Of a stretch of 64,000 nt of DNA, positions 33,183-42,521 are shown piece by piece. The stretch spans positions 10,726,001-10,790,000 of the forward strand of contig NZ_CP102512.1 in NCBI RefSeq assembly GCF_024612015.1. Reading direction: 5' to 3'. The first letter of the stretch is position 1; every line of letters starts with the position of its first letter. A program made the translations under genes and the position numbers. Origin of the DNA: Streptomyces sp. CA-210063. GTDB taxonomy: Bacteria; Actinomycetota; Actinomycetes; Streptomycetales; Streptomycetaceae. The notes below the pieces were generated by a model. The model searched no databases. It had not been told where the DNA came from and saw only the letters and a list, made by a program, of their open reading frames with translations.

Positions 33183-34106
33183 TCATGACGCCGTACCTGC
33201 CGCAGCCGTCGATACTGCCGTCCACTTGGCGAGTTGGTCGGCCGACTCGTCGGCGACGTCCCGGACGACCGGGATGCCGAGGTCCACGGCGGTGCCGCGG
33301 CGGGCCTGTTCGGCGCTCAGCTGGGCGAGTTTGTCCTGGGCTCCGGCAAGGCTGACTTTGAGTCCTTCCAGTTCGCCCACCCAGCCCTCGCGTTCGGCCT
33401 CCATGATCAGGGCGAGTAGGTTGTCGCGGATTTCGACCAGACGCGGGCGCTGGGTGGGTTCGGGACGGAGCAAGGAGCAGCGGACGCAGGCATGCTCGTG
33501 GATACAGGGCGTTCCGAAGGAGCGTCCGCAGATGCCGATCGAGAGCTTCCGTTTTTCGAAGTGCCCGAGGAACTGGTCCCACTCTTCGGCGGTGGGCGTC
33601 CGGTATTCCTCCGCAGGTCGCAGGGCCCGGCGGCGGGTGATGAAGGCTCGGTGGGCTTCGATCGCGTCATGGGGATAGACCGCGTTGTGGCCCATCGTGG
33701 TGTTGATGTCCTTGTGGCCGCAGATGACCTGGGCGATGTGCGGAGGCATGCCGTTGGCGATGGCGTCGGTGACGAAGATCCGGCGGAAGTCGTGCGGCTG
33801 GAAGCGCAGCGGCTTGGCGTTCTCGTCGAAGCCGGTGGCGGCCAGAGCCTCGTTGAGGCCCTTGCGGATGTTCGCTGGCGAGACGGGCCAGCGGCGGCCA
33901 GCAGATTCCCATGGGAACAGCAACGGAAGGGGTGGGTTCCAGAGCCTCTCCCTGTCGTCGAACGACGCGACCAGGGGGACTGCGCCGGACCGTTCACGCA
34001 CTCGCCAGACGATCGTGCCCAGGACGTCGGCGAGTTCAGGGCTGACGAGCAGTGCACGCTCCTCGTCAGTTTTTGATGGCGCGATCTGCAGCCGTGGGAC
34101 GATCTC
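33183..34106 (-). pseudogene. Tyrosine recombinase/integrase, N-terminally truncated
   Basis: The catalytic core survives. DFRRIFVTDAIANGMPP precedes QVICGHKDINTTMGHNAVYP, with the Tyr nucleophile in the last segment. The cysteine-containing C-terminal region (CIHEHACVRCSLLRPEP) and a coiled tail (EIRDNLLALIMEAEREGWVG) follow. The first catalytic Arg and the N-terminal DNA-binding domain are missing, because the sequence runs into an IS256 transposase fragment at about 34107. It cannot be active. It differs from the recombinase at 17212-20053. Confidence 0.8.
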
Positions 34107-34266
34107 CAAGGCTGTCAAGAAGATCGTCGACGACGAAGACGAGCTGCTGGCGTTCTACGACTGTCCCGCCGAGCACTGGATCCACCTGCGGACCACGAAC
34201 CCCGTCGAGTCGACCTTCGCAACCGTCCGGCTACGAACAAAGGTCACCGGAGCCCTCTTCGAATGA
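34105..34266 (+). pseudogene. IS256-family transposase, C-terminal fragment
   Basis: The plus strand reads KAVKKIVDDEDELLAFYDCP, AEHWIHLRTTNPVESTFATV and RLRTKVT, the strongly conserved end of IS256 (mutator) transposases with the catalytic Glu in NPVEST. About 45 codons remain before the sequence diverges (GALFE, stop). It lies head-to-head with the truncated integrase, marking a recombination or deletion junction. Confidence 0.8.
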
Positions 34267-34334
34267 GGCCGGCTCGTCGAGCGCGGCCAGACCCGTACGG
34301 CATGATCGGGATGGCGACTGCGTTGGGAGTTGAG

Positions 34335-35135
34335 ATGAGGGGGTCCGAGCGGCTCGTCCTGCGGGACGGCGTCCGGCTGGTCTGTCGTGACTGGGGAGGG
34401 CCGGGCCACCCCGTCCTGCTGCTGCACGGACTGGCCGGTCACGCAGGCGAATGGGACGTGCTGGCAAGACGCCTGAGTGAACGGTTTCGCGTAGTCGCGG
34501 TCGATCAGCGCGGACACGGCGCCAGCGAGCGGTATCCGGAAGATGTCTCGCGCGCCGCCTACATCGCCGACGTGGTGGCCATCACCGAGCAACTGGGGCT
34601 GGAACGACCGGTCCTGGTCGGCCAGTCGCTCGGCGGCCACACCGCGATGCTTACCGCCGCCTCCCACCCCGAAATGGTGCGCGGACTTGTGCTCGTCGAA
34701 GCCGGTCCCGGCGGCCCGAATCCGAACGTCCCCAAGGAGATCGGCGACTGGTTCGACTCATGGCCGACCCCGTTCCCCTCACGTGCAGCGGCGGCCGAAT
34801 TCTTCGGCGGCGGACCAGTGGGCGCGGGCTGGGCAGCGGGACTGGAAGAGCACAACGGCACCTGGCACCCGCGCTTCGACCGGGACGTCATGGTCGCCGC
34901 ACTGGCGGAAAACGCCCAGTACTCCTTCGACCACGAGTGGCGGCAGATCACCTGCTCTACCCTCGTCGTGCTCGCCCAGTCGAGCATCCTTTCCGAGCCG
35001 GACGTCGACAAGATGCTCCAGCAGCGGCCCACAACTGTGGCGATGAGCGTTCCCGGCACGGGCCACGACCTGCACCTCGAACGACCGGAACTCCTCCACA
35101 CCATGCTCTTGGAGTTCCTGGCGGCACTTACCTGA
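34335..35135 (+). CDS. Alpha/beta-fold hydrolase
   Basis: 266 residues from ATG 34335, after GGGAG (earlier in-frame ATGs at 34302 and 34311 are possible). The oxyanion strand is HPVLLLHGLAGHAGEWD and the nucleophile elbow is VLVGQSLGGHTAML with Ser. The His is in PGTGHDLHLERPE. DQRGHGASERYPEDVSRAAY is typical of esterase/epoxide-hydrolase-like members. The acid residue is not obvious in the usual strand (LAQSSILSEPDVD). The substrate is unknown. The upstream boundary is the IS256 fragment. Confidence 0.85.
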   Translation: MRGSERLVLRDGVRLVCRDWGGPGHPVLLLHGLAGHAGEWDVLARRLSERFRVVAVDQRGHGASERYPEDVSRAAYIADVVAITEQLGLERPVLVGQSLGGHTAMLTAASHPEMVRGLVLVEAGPGGPNPNVPKEIGDWFDSWPTPFPSRAAAAEFFGGGPVGAGWAAGLEEHNGTWHPRFDRDVMVAALAENAQYSFDHEWRQITCSTLVVLAQSSILSEPDVDKMLQQRPTTVAMSVPGTGHDLHLERPELLHTMLLEFLAALT

Positions 35136-35691
35136 ACCATCCACAGGTCTTGACGATTCCTTCCGCCCGCCGCGCCCCGACAGTACGGCAGCCCGCGAGG
35201 CCCTGCACCGCGCGCTGCGACTCCTGGACGACCAGGACAACCCGAACGCGCTCGCCGAGGCCCGGGCGGCTGCCCAGACGGCGGTAGACGCAGTGCGCTC
35301 CAGGGCGGCAGCGCCTCCCGCACCTGGTGCACGAGTACGGCGTCACTATCCGCGACGTATCCGGGCTGCTCATCGTCTACATCCGCCACGGCCCCGGCAC
35401 CTGGTCCGGTGGCTCAAGCCCGCCACCGACGACGGCCGGCATGTCTGGGAGGCCGACGGCAGCATCCGCACCGATGAGCTCGCCGAGATCGGCCTGAGTG
35501 CCGAGGACGGCCCGTACGAAACCCTCGCCGGCCTGACCGCCACCCTCCTTGAGCGCATCCCGAAGCCTGGAGACACCGTGCACTCCGACGGGTGGGACAT
35601 CATCGTCCGCGATGTCGACCATCACCGCGCCGACCGCCTCATCCTCACCGCCCCCGCGGCGGACCGCGCCGAGCAGGAGAGTGCCCGATGA
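35136..35691 (+). pseudogene. Remnant of a CNNM/CorC-type membrane protein, C-terminal domain only
   Basis: From about 35430 the frame encodes a CorC_HlyC-type domain: HVWEADGSIRTDELAEIGL, then GPYETLAGLTATLLERIP and VHSDGWDIIVRDVDHHRADR. It ends at 35691 and overlaps the next gene by ATGA. The DUF21 membrane domain and CBS pair that should precede it are absent. The DNA at 35136-35420 holds only unrelated helical coding-like scraps (AAREALHRALRLLDDQ; LVHEYGVTIRDVSGLL in another frame). It was the first gene of a tandem pair, now truncated. Confidence 0.65.
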
Positions 35692-36833
35692 CCACCATCC
35701 AACTGCTCATCGGCGCCTTGACCCTGCTCACCAACGCCTTCTTCGTCGGCGCCGAATTCGCCCTGATCTCGGTACGCCGCAGCCAGATCGAGCCCCAGGC
35801 CCAGGTTGGGAGCAAGCGCGCCAGGACCACTTTGTGGGGGGTGGAGCACCTGTCGGCGATGATGGCCACCGCCCAGCTCGGCATCACCGTCTCCTCCCTT
35901 GTCCTGGGCGCCGTCGCTGAGCCGGCCATCGCTCACCTGCTGGAACCCCCGTTCCACGCCATCGGCGTGGCCGAGGGGCTCATCCATCCGATCGCCTTCG
36001 TCATCGCCCTGACGCTCGCCACGTATCTGCACATGCTTTTCGGCGAGATGGTGCCCAAGAACATCGCCCTGGCCGCCCCGGTGCCCACCGCGCTGTTCCC
36101 GGGCCCGCCGCTGGTCGCGCTCACCCGAGCGCTCAAGCCCGTCATCTTCGGCATCAACGCCTTCGCCAACACCCTGCTGCGCCTGCTCGAAGTCGAGCCC
36201 AAGGACGAAGTCGCCGCCGTCTACACCGACGACGAACTCGCCCGCCTGGTCGCCGACTCCAGCCAGGCCGGCCTGCTTGAGCCTGCCGACGGCGAACGGC
36301 TGCGCGACGCCCTGGAGCTCGGCACCCGCCCGGTCGGCGAGGTCCTGGTGCCGCTGGCCTGGCTGAGCACAGTCGACCACCGCGTCACCCCCGCACAGCT
36401 CGAGAAGGCCGCGACAGGCCTCGGCTACTCCCGGATGCCCGTCCTGGGCCCGGGCGGCACGATCATGGGCTACCTGCACATCAAGGACGTCATCGGCGTT
36501 GCTGAACGGCACAAGCCGTTCCCCCGTACCGCCCTGCATCCCGTGACTCGCGTGCAGATCGACACTCCGGTCGACGACGCCCTCACCGCGATGCGGGCCA
36601 ACGGCACCCATCTCGCCGCTGTCACCGGTGACAAGGGCACCGTGATCGGATTCGTCACCATGGAGGACGTCCTGTCCGAACTCGTGGCCCGACACCCGCA
36701 TGATCGCTCGGGCCCAAGGGGCGGGGATGCCGGCGTGGTCTGCCACCAGACGTGGAAGCGTCGGTGCCCGGCGAGCTTGCGATGCGTGAAGCCCTGTGTC
36801 GCCGGCTGGGTGAGCGCCGCGTTCCGGGGGTAG
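35688..36833 (+). CDS. CNNM/CorC-type (hemolysin-family) membrane protein
   Basis: 381 residues from ATG 35688. The DUF21 domain, with three to four helices, opens [20 protein letters not shown], then [29 protein letters not shown] and [20 protein letters not shown] pair follows ([15 protein letters not shown]..., [45 protein letters not shown]). The CorC_HlyC end domain is lacking, as usual for the second member of actinobacterial pairs. The last 45 residues after VARHPH look unlike the family (Cys/Arg-rich) and may be read-through into foreign sequence. Role: divalent cation homeostasis. Confidence 0.8.
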   Translation: MTTIQLLIGALTLLTNAFFVGAEFALISVRRSQIEPQAQVGSKRARTTLWGVEHLSAMMATAQLGITVSSLVLGAVAEPAIAHLLEPPFHAIGVAEGLIHPIAFVIALTLATYLHMLFGEMVPKNIALAAPVPTALFPGPPLVALTRALKPVIFGINAFANTLLRLLEVEPKDEVAAVYTDDELARLVADSSQAGLLEPADGERLRDALELGTRPVGEVLVPLAWLSTVDHRVTPAQLEKAATGLGYSRMPVLGPGGTIMGYLHIKDVIGVAERHKPFPRTALHPVTRVQIDTPVDDALTAMRANGTHLAAVTGDKGTVIGFVTMEDVLSELVARHPHDRSGPRGGDAGVVCHQTWKRRCPASLRCVKPCVAGWVSAAFRG

Positions 36834-36921
36834 AACGGCTGTTGGCTCCTGGGATTGCAGAGAGCTGGAGCACGCCCCGCTGAAGGGGCTGTTCCCAGGC
36901 ATGAACGAAGGATCGACCAGT

Positions 36922-37125
36922 ATGGCCAGCGGCACCGTGAAGTGGTTCAACGCCGAAAAGGGCTTCGGCTTCATCGAGCAGGACGGCGGAGGCCCGGACG
37001 TCTTCGCGCACTACTCCGAAATCAAGGGCAGCGGATACCGCGAGCTGAACGAGGGCGAGCACGTCACCTTCGACATCGGCCAGGGCCAGAAGGGCCCGCA
37101 GGCCCAGAACATCATCCGCGGCTGA
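36922..37125 (+). CDS. Cold-shock domain protein
   Basis: 67 residues, standard CspA size. RNP1 is [11 protein letters not shown] and RNP2 is DVFAHYSEI, in the order [15 protein letters not shown] ... [17 protein letters not shown]. It binds single-stranded RNA or DNA as an RNA chaperone. ATG 36922 is the family start; AAGGAT lies about 10 bases upstream. A strong hairpin follows at 37147-37175. It is a free-standing gene and looks intact. Confidence 0.95.
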   Translation: MASGTVKWFNAEKGFGFIEQDGGGPDVFAHYSEIKGSGYRELNEGEHVTFDIGQGQKGPQAQNIIRG

Positions 37126-37146
37126 CCAGGCGCAGGGATGCAGAGC

Positions 37147-37175
37147 GAGGCGGCTGCCGGACCGGCAGCCGCCTC
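37147..37175 (+). terminator. Terminator of the cold-shock gene
   Basis: GAGGCGGCTGCCGG (37147-37160) pairs perfectly with CCGGCAGCCGCCTC (37162-37175) around a single A, which in practice opens to a small loop. It starts 22 bases after the cold-shock stop. The stem is very stable with no U-run. Confidence 0.8.
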
Positions 37176-37302
37176 ACTCATGGAGGTGAGAGTCCTTCCA
37201 CCCTCCATGTCCGCCACCCGAGTGGCTACGCATCGCCCGGCGAGCGAGCTGTAACCCCGGCTCGCAGACGACACGAGGGCCCCGGCCACAGCCCCCGAGG
37301 GC

Positions 37303-37848
37303 GTGGGCATACTGCTGGCAGTAACGATCCCGCTCAGTATCCGCATGTATGTGATGATCACCGCGGTGCTGGTCTGCGTGGTGAGTAGCGGAGCCTGCCT
37401 CAGCTTCCTCCTGGCCGACTGGGCGGGTGCCGGGGTGGGCGCGGGTGCCGCCGGCGGGTTGGTGGCACTGATTACGTCTGTTTTGCTGCTGGCATGGCAG
37501 ACGAAGATCAGCAATGACATCGCTGGCGCGTCCGTCCTCGGTAATGCCATGGCGAGCGATCGCGACGTCGATAGGGTGACACTGCAATACCCGGGCTTGC
37601 GGGCCTACTTCTATGACAACAAGCCGTGTCCCCGACGCGGTCGCGAGCGCGAACGTGTCCTGATCCTCACAGGCATGTATGCCGATGTCCTGGAGGCTGG
37701 CCTGATGTCTACGCGCCGCATCCCGGCCTCAGAATCGTACGAGGACTGGCTGTCCTACAGCCGTTTCATCCTTTTCCACAGCCCCACGATGCTCGCCTTC
37801 GTGCGGGCTCATCCAGATTGGTGGCCGAATCTCGCGAAGCTGTGCTGA
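37303..37848 (+). CDS. Hypothetical membrane protein
   Basis: 181 residues from GTG 37303 (ATG 37345 is possible). Two hydrophobic helices (YVMITAVLVCVVSSGACLSF; VGAGAAGGLVALITSVLLLAW) are followed by a cytoplasmic part with LQYPGLRAYFYDNKPCPRRG and ERVLILTGMYADVLEAGL. This is reminiscent of uncharacterised actinobacterial membrane proteins with a short regulatory tail. It ends FVRAHPDWWPNLAKLC. No function is assigned. Composition is slightly lower in GC than its neighbours. Confidence 0.6.
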   Translation: MGILLAVTIPLSIRMYVMITAVLVCVVSSGACLSFLLADWAGAGVGAGAAGGLVALITSVLLLAWQTKISNDIAGASVLGNAMASDRDVDRVTLQYPGLRAYFYDNKPCPRRGRERERVLILTGMYADVLEAGLMSTRRIPASESYEDWLSYSRFILFHSPTMLAFVRAHPDWWPNLAKLC

Positions 37849-37894
37849 CTCTAAGGAACTTGGGTGCGGCTCTGTCTGAGTGAGTTCCCGCGTC

Positions 37895-38101
37895 AGGCTT
37901 GAAGTGCGTAGATGTGCTGGTCGGGTAAAGGATGGAGCCGTTCGCGCTCTTTCCGCGCGTGGAAGATCCAGTAGTCGGGGAAGCGCCGTTGCTGATGACG
38001 GTGCGGAGGGTGAGGACGGCTTCGGCGCCGGGGACGGTCCACCTGCTGCCGGTGATGTCGAGTCTGTCGGCGACCATTATCTGAACCAGCGTGAAGCCCA
38101 C
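37895..38101 (-). pseudogene. ISKra4-family transposase, C-terminal remnant
   Basis: The minus strand reads MVADRLDITGSRWTVPGAEA then VLTLRTVISNG, matching the KDRxDxxGxRWxxxGAEAxLxLRxxxxNG end of ISKra4 transposases. The frame is then lost: the expected DYWIFHARKERERL is readable only one frame over, where the bases spell GACTACTGGATCTTCCACGC. About 65 codons remain, with a frameshift near 38000. Confidence 0.65.
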
Positions 38102-39036
38102 TCAGTCGCCGCCCGACGATCGGGGCGGGTCCAGGGTGGCGATGGGGCGGGCGCCGTGGGCTCTGGGGCGGAGCCGACGGACATACAGCAACTCCTCGGC
38201 GTGAGGCGGGCGAAAACCATCTTCTCGCACAGGACAGAACTCATGGAGCTGGATGCTTCGGTTTGGCAGCCACTCTCGGCAAGCATCGCTGGTCGAGGGC
38301 TGATGACGGCTGATCCAAGTCGGTCGCTCACGTGCTGTCGGCGTACGGGCTCAATTCCCCAGGTACGTGCGGACGAGCGTCCCCGGCTCACTCCGTGGCG
38401 TGCTCGCCGTCGAGAACCATGACGCAGTCCTTCAGCCTCGCAGGCTAGCCATACTCGTCCGTACGCGGGCGGGGACGTTCACATGTACGCCGACACCGGG
38501 CGGCGAGGACGGCGACCGTACGACGGGCATCGTCCATCGCCTCTCGCAGCCCGGCCGTGATCACGCGGGCCCGCGCAGCGTCCAGTGGCACCGGCACCGG
38601 TCCGGCGATGTCGCCCTGGTCCTCGTTGTCCTCGCCCACCATCCCATCGTGCGCCCACCGGAGAGCTTCGCCAGGGCGTACGCAAGTACGGGCGCGGGCC
38701 CCATCAGAGATGGCGAAGCCTGCACCCCAATGACAGGATCCTGGAAACTTATAGGTTCCCAATGCGGCGCTGGTGACCCAGATTGGCTTCGCCGGGATGG
38801 AAGCTCCACTGGTCTTCGGGGTGCTCTCATCCACATTGGGTCAGTGGGCCGTGTGGGCTGTGGCTTCAGCGCTACACGAAAGCAGAGGGGTGTATACGTC
38901 AGGGAGCCGTGTCCGCCGCTGACGCCGAAAGGGTTCGCCGATCAGGCGATCACTGCCCGGTCTACTTGGCGTGTACATGACTAATAGGGTTGGATATGTG
39001 CCGACGATTCGAAGGAAACCGGTGAACGGGGGACCG
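38102..39036. other. Decayed region with no secure gene
   Basis: No ORF here has clear family features. A minus-strand frame at 38445-38690 (VRPGEALRWAHDGMVGEDNE, then VITAGLREAMDDARRTVAVL) has coding-like composition and could be the end of a small hypothetical gene, but it lacks a convincing start. The part before 39037 is AT-richer and probably holds the promoter of the secreted protein. Confidence 0.35.
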
Positions 39037-39429
39037 ATGAACATCCGCAAAAAGATCACGGCGCTGGTGCTGGCCAGCGGGATCGCCGCGGCAGGACTGA
39101 TCAGCGCGGCACCCACCGCCAGTGCTGCCACCTGCTACGAAAGTCGTGTCGTCTTCAACAAGGACGCGGGGGACTATTACCTTCCGGACAGCCCAACCTT
39201 CTACAAGACGACCAACCAGTGCGCGGACATCAACATTTCGACCAACATGAGCCGTGACATCAAGGTCTGCTTCTACAAGAGCGACTACAGCCTGAACTAC
39301 TGTCAGGCCAACTACACCACCACCACCGCGAGCCAGTGGACCGTGATAGCCAGCGACGTCAACGACGGCGTTCTCTTCCGGTTCCGCTTCCGAACCAGCG
39401 GCTACTCGCAGGGCTACGTCGCGAGATAA
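39037..39429 (+). CDS. Small secreted protein
   Basis: 130 residues from ATG 39037, with GGGGGA just upstream. A textbook Sec signal peptide (MNIRKKITALVLASGIAAAG, LISAAPTASA) ends with the AxA site before ATCYES. The mature part of about 100 residues is rich in Tyr, Asn, Thr and Ser, with four Cys (CYES, QCAD, VCFY, YCQA) that could make two disulfides. It resembles the small extracellular beta-sheet proteins of Streptomyces. The role is unknown. Confidence 0.8.
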   Translation: MNIRKKITALVLASGIAAAGLISAAPTASAATCYESRVVFNKDAGDYYLPDSPTFYKTTNQCADINISTNMSRDIKVCFYKSDYSLNYCQANYTTTTASQWTVIASDVNDGVLFRFRFRTSGYSQGYVAR

Positions 39430-39483
39430 CCTCGATCCGGGCCTCGGGCTAGCTGGCTGAACCGCCGCCCCGCCCGCACCACC

Positions 39484-39513
39484 ACGGCGCTCTCCAGATC
39501 AGGAGGGCGCCGT
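39484..39513 (+). terminator. Candidate terminator after the secreted protein
   Basis: ACGGCGCTCTCC (39484-39495) and GGAGGGCGCCGT (39502-39513) form a 12-bp stem with one G:U-type pair and a 6-base loop, 55 bases after the stop. Confidence 0.6.
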
Positions 39514-39614
39514 CGTCGTTCCCGGCCCGTTCCATGCAAATGAGGTAGGTTCCGATCTGCGGGACCGCTGCGGCCCTGTAACCCTCGGTCCGCTCCAGTG
39601 CTCCGAGATAGCCC

Positions 39615-39895
39615 TTGGACGGCTCCCCGACCTGTCCGGCGACGGTGTCCGTGGACGAGGCGGCGGGGGAAGTCCCGGTGTCGGTGGACCGGAGCGGGGC
39701 GGGATCGCCGGTCGGGGTGCGGCTGGTGCCGCAGTGGGAGCCGGGGGGTGAGGCGGATGTGCTGCCGCGCTCGTACCGGGACGTCGTCGAGGTGTTGCAG
39801 GACGCGGTGCATCCGATGCGGGCGCATCATCTGTGCGCCGCGCTGGGGTTGTCGACGGACAAGAACAAGGTGGAGGGGTTCCGTTCGAAGCTGAG
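39615..39895 (+). pseudogene. Hypothetical protein with winged-helix-like end, cut by IS1182
   Basis: The recognisable part is LPRSYRDVVEVLQDAVHPMR followed by AHHLCAALGLSTDKNKVEGF and RSKL. This is a helix-turn-helix-like segment of the type seen at the C-terminus of Streptomyces proteins of unknown function. It is interrupted at the CTAG-free duplication CTGAG (39891-39895) by the IS1182 element. The N-terminal Asp/Val-rich part is of uncertain reality. No continuation appears beyond the element, which instead abuts an IS5 fragment. Confidence 0.45.
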
Positions 39896-41733
39896 CTTGA
39901 CTCTGTCGGGGATCTTGGGGTTGACAAGGTCAACTGCCCAGGGTTCGCCAGGATTTCAGCCGAGGTAACTCGCGCTGGTCAAGGTAGCTCTGGAAGGCAG
40001 TCGGTCGGCGGGGTATGGGGGCTTCCTCGGCCGGTGGCAATCCGCTGAGGCGCTCGATGTTGACGGCGATGGCCGTCAGGACGTGCTGGAGGTGGGCCTT
40101 TCCCTGCCCTCGGTAGCGGCAGCGCCGCATGCCGTGGCCATGGGCGAACTCGTTGACCGTGCCCTCCACTCCGGAGCGGACCGCGTAACGCGTCTTCCAC
40201 TCGGGCGTCTGCTGCTCGGCGCGGACACGGAGTTGCAGGTCACGGAGCTCTCGTGGAGGAAATCCCACGGTGCGGGCGCTATCGGCGGTGGTGGTGCACT
40301 GGGCGCGGGCCGGGCAGGGCGGCACTGGCTCTTGGCGAACCTGGCCACGATCAGCGGGGCCGCGGTGGGCGAGGAGGTCGGGTAGGGGCCGTGCCAGCCC
40401 GCGCTGACCTGCCCCTGCGGGCATGTGACTTGCTGATGGTCGTAGTCGATGCGGAAGTCGTCCCGGGCGAAGCCCTCATTTCGGCGGTGTTGGCGGGTGG
40501 GGTTGCTCTTCAGCGGCCCGGAGACGGTGACCTGGTATTCGCGGGTGGCCTGTTCCAGGTGGGGCAGGGAGGTGTAGCCGGCGTCGACCAGGTGCTCGGC
40601 GGGCAGCAGTCCGCGGCGGGAGAGGCGGGTGTGGATGCCGGGCAGGACCTTGCTGTCGTGGGTGGTGGCCGCGGTGGTGGCCACGTCGGTGATCACGTTG
40701 GGGCCGTCGGGAGCGCAGGTCTCGGTCAGGTGGGCGGTGAACCCCTTCCAGCTGATGATGTGTCCGTGCCGTGCGTAGCGGGCCGAGGTGTCGTAGGGCG
40801 AGACGACCGCCCGGGACGAGGGCGGCAGTCCGGGTCCGCCTTCCTTCTCGGCGGTGCGCCAGCGCAGGTGTTTGCGGCGTCGCGGTGGTAGTTCTGCACC
40901 ATGATCTGGCGCAGGGCCGGATACGAGGACCGGATGTGCGGTCTGCTCCGTGCCGGTAGAGGTGTTCCAGGAGTCGGACGGCGTCGTTTCCGGTGGCAAG
41001 AATCCTGGTCTTGGGCTTGGTGGGGTTCTTGCCCAGGCGGACCGGCCGGCCGTAGCGGAGCCCCCAGTCCTCATCGACCAGCTCGTCCAGCAGGTGCGGG
41101 GATGTGCCGGCGACTTCTTCGAGTGCGGCGCGGACCGCCTCGGTGACCATCTCCAGGCGGGTCAGGTCGCGCACCGAGGCCAGGACGTGGGTGGAGTCGG
41201 TGCGCTGCGTGGTGCGCTCGCGCACCAGGCCGGCCTCCTTGAGGCGGGCCAGTGCGAGGTCGAGGAGGCGGTCGGCGCGGTCGTCTTCGGCGAGACGGTC
41301 TCGGAAGTCGGCCAGCACGCTGTGGTGGAAACCGGGGTCGTCCAGCTCCATGGCCATGGCGTACTTGAAGTCCATGCGGCAGCGGACCGACTCGGCGGCC
41401 TGCCGGTCGGACAGGCCGAGCAGGAACTGCAGCACACAGACGGTGGCCAGTTGCGCAGGTGAGAGACCCGGACGCCCGTCTCGCGGGTACCAGTCGGCGA
41501 AGTCCTCGTCGCACCACAGCCCATCGAGGCGGTCACGTACCCATATCGCCGTCGTGCCGTCCGGGTTGCTCGCCCGCGCAACCTGCGCAGTCAGAGACGG
41601 GACCTGCTCACCGGAACGGGGACGAAGGGACAACGAGCACCTCGAGAGCTGTATCGGTCGGCGAAACTACCCGAGCATGCCCGTCGATCTTGCTGCCGCA
41701 CCGGGAAACTCCAAGATCCCCGACAGAGTCAAG
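39896..41733 (-). mobile_element. IS1182-family element
   Basis: A 1838-bp element whose ends share the inverted repeat CTTGACTCTGTCGGGGATCTTGG (exact for 23 bases at 39896 and read inward from 41733), flanked by the direct repeat CTGAG (39891-39895, 41734-41738). It carries a single transposase gene on the minus strand that is frameshifted at least twice. The ends remain good substrates for a trans-acting transposase. Confidence 0.8.
39930..41633 (-). pseudogene. IS1182-family transposase, multiply frameshifted
   Basis: The N-terminus reads GLWCDEDFADWYPRDGRPGL, SPAQLATVCVLQFLLGLSDR and MDFKYAMAMELDDPGFHHSV, classic for IS1182, then RTDSTHVLASVRDL. Near 40930 the frame shifts. The DDE core continues as [36 protein letters not shown] and [12 protein letters not shown] second shift near 40300-40400 leads to the ending [20 protein letters not shown]. 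All parts of a roughly 550-residue protein are present, so decay is recent. Confidence 0.8.
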
Positions 41734-42317
41734 CTGAGCTCCTGCAGGGGTCTGCGTTTGATGGCCGTGGTCACCCAGGGGCCGGCGCCCTGGTAGGCGA
41801 GGTCGGCCAGGATGGGGACGCCCTGGCGCTCGCAGATGCGGATGATCTGGTGGGTGCGGGCTGCGGTGAGGTCGTGAGCTCGGCCCGGCAACGCGGGTGA
41901 AAGCCACAGCAGCCGGCCGCCTGGATCGGTGACTACCTGCACGTTCACCCCATGCCGGCGGTGCTTGTGGGAAGAGTCGGCCCGTCCGTCGCCGACCCGG
42001 TCGCACTCGGCGAGTGTGCCGTCCAGCAGGACGAAGTCCGCATCGGCCTCGCGCAGGACCCTCAGCAGGCCGGGCGCGCGTTCGGCGAGCAGGTGGATGA
42101 CTGCCCCGGTGTAGGCGTGGGCGGTGGATTCGCTGATCCCGAACCCGGCAGCGATCTTCGCCAGGGTGGTGTGTTCGCGCAGGTACACCAGTGCCACCAT
42201 CGCGCGTTGAGACGGGCGGAGCTTGCAGCGCCGGTCGCCCTCACGGGTGACGATCAACATCGTCACCCACTCCACGAGCGCATGCGACAGGTCGAGTGCG
42301 GCAGGACAGATGACCAA
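41734..42317 (-). pseudogene. IS5-type (DDE_4) transposase, 3' end lost
   Basis: About 190 residues: [40 protein letters not shown] (HTH), [15 protein letters not shown] (first Asp), [17 protein letters not shown] and [11 protein letters not shown] (second Asp). After KRRPLQEL the family sequence stops at the IS1182 end and the catalytic Glu region is missing. An inverted-repeat-like sequence lies upstream at about 42330-42380. It belongs to a different IS5 subgroup from the copies at 14261, 18784 and 50291. Confidence 0.75.
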
Positions 42318-42521
42318 CGAGGCCCCCGTGCAACGTGGTTGAGACGTCAGACATCTCGATCAACAGCTCGAGGGCCTCGCTCGTTGCGCTTCGTCAGCCG
42401 TCACCTGATCGGTGGCCAGCTCGAAGAAGCTCAATGACGTCCAGGACGCTCCTCGTCCGGGTGCAGGCCAAACGGGGCAGCGCCGCATGCGTGGTGCTGC
42501 TTCCGGTGTGAACCTGATCCC

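Noticed and set aside
35622..36974. 450-residue minus-strand ORF over the CNNM/CorC gene
   Set aside because: Antisense shadow; DUF21 and CBS motifs are on the plus strand.
38077..38391. 104-residue minus-strand ORF next to the ISKra4 remnant
   Set aside because: Composition is not gene-like and no family or ribosome site is seen.
39414..39894. Minus-strand ORFs (138 and 144 residues) near the IS1182 left end
   Set aside because: Arg/Pro/His-rich shadows without family features; the plus frame has a wHTH-like end.
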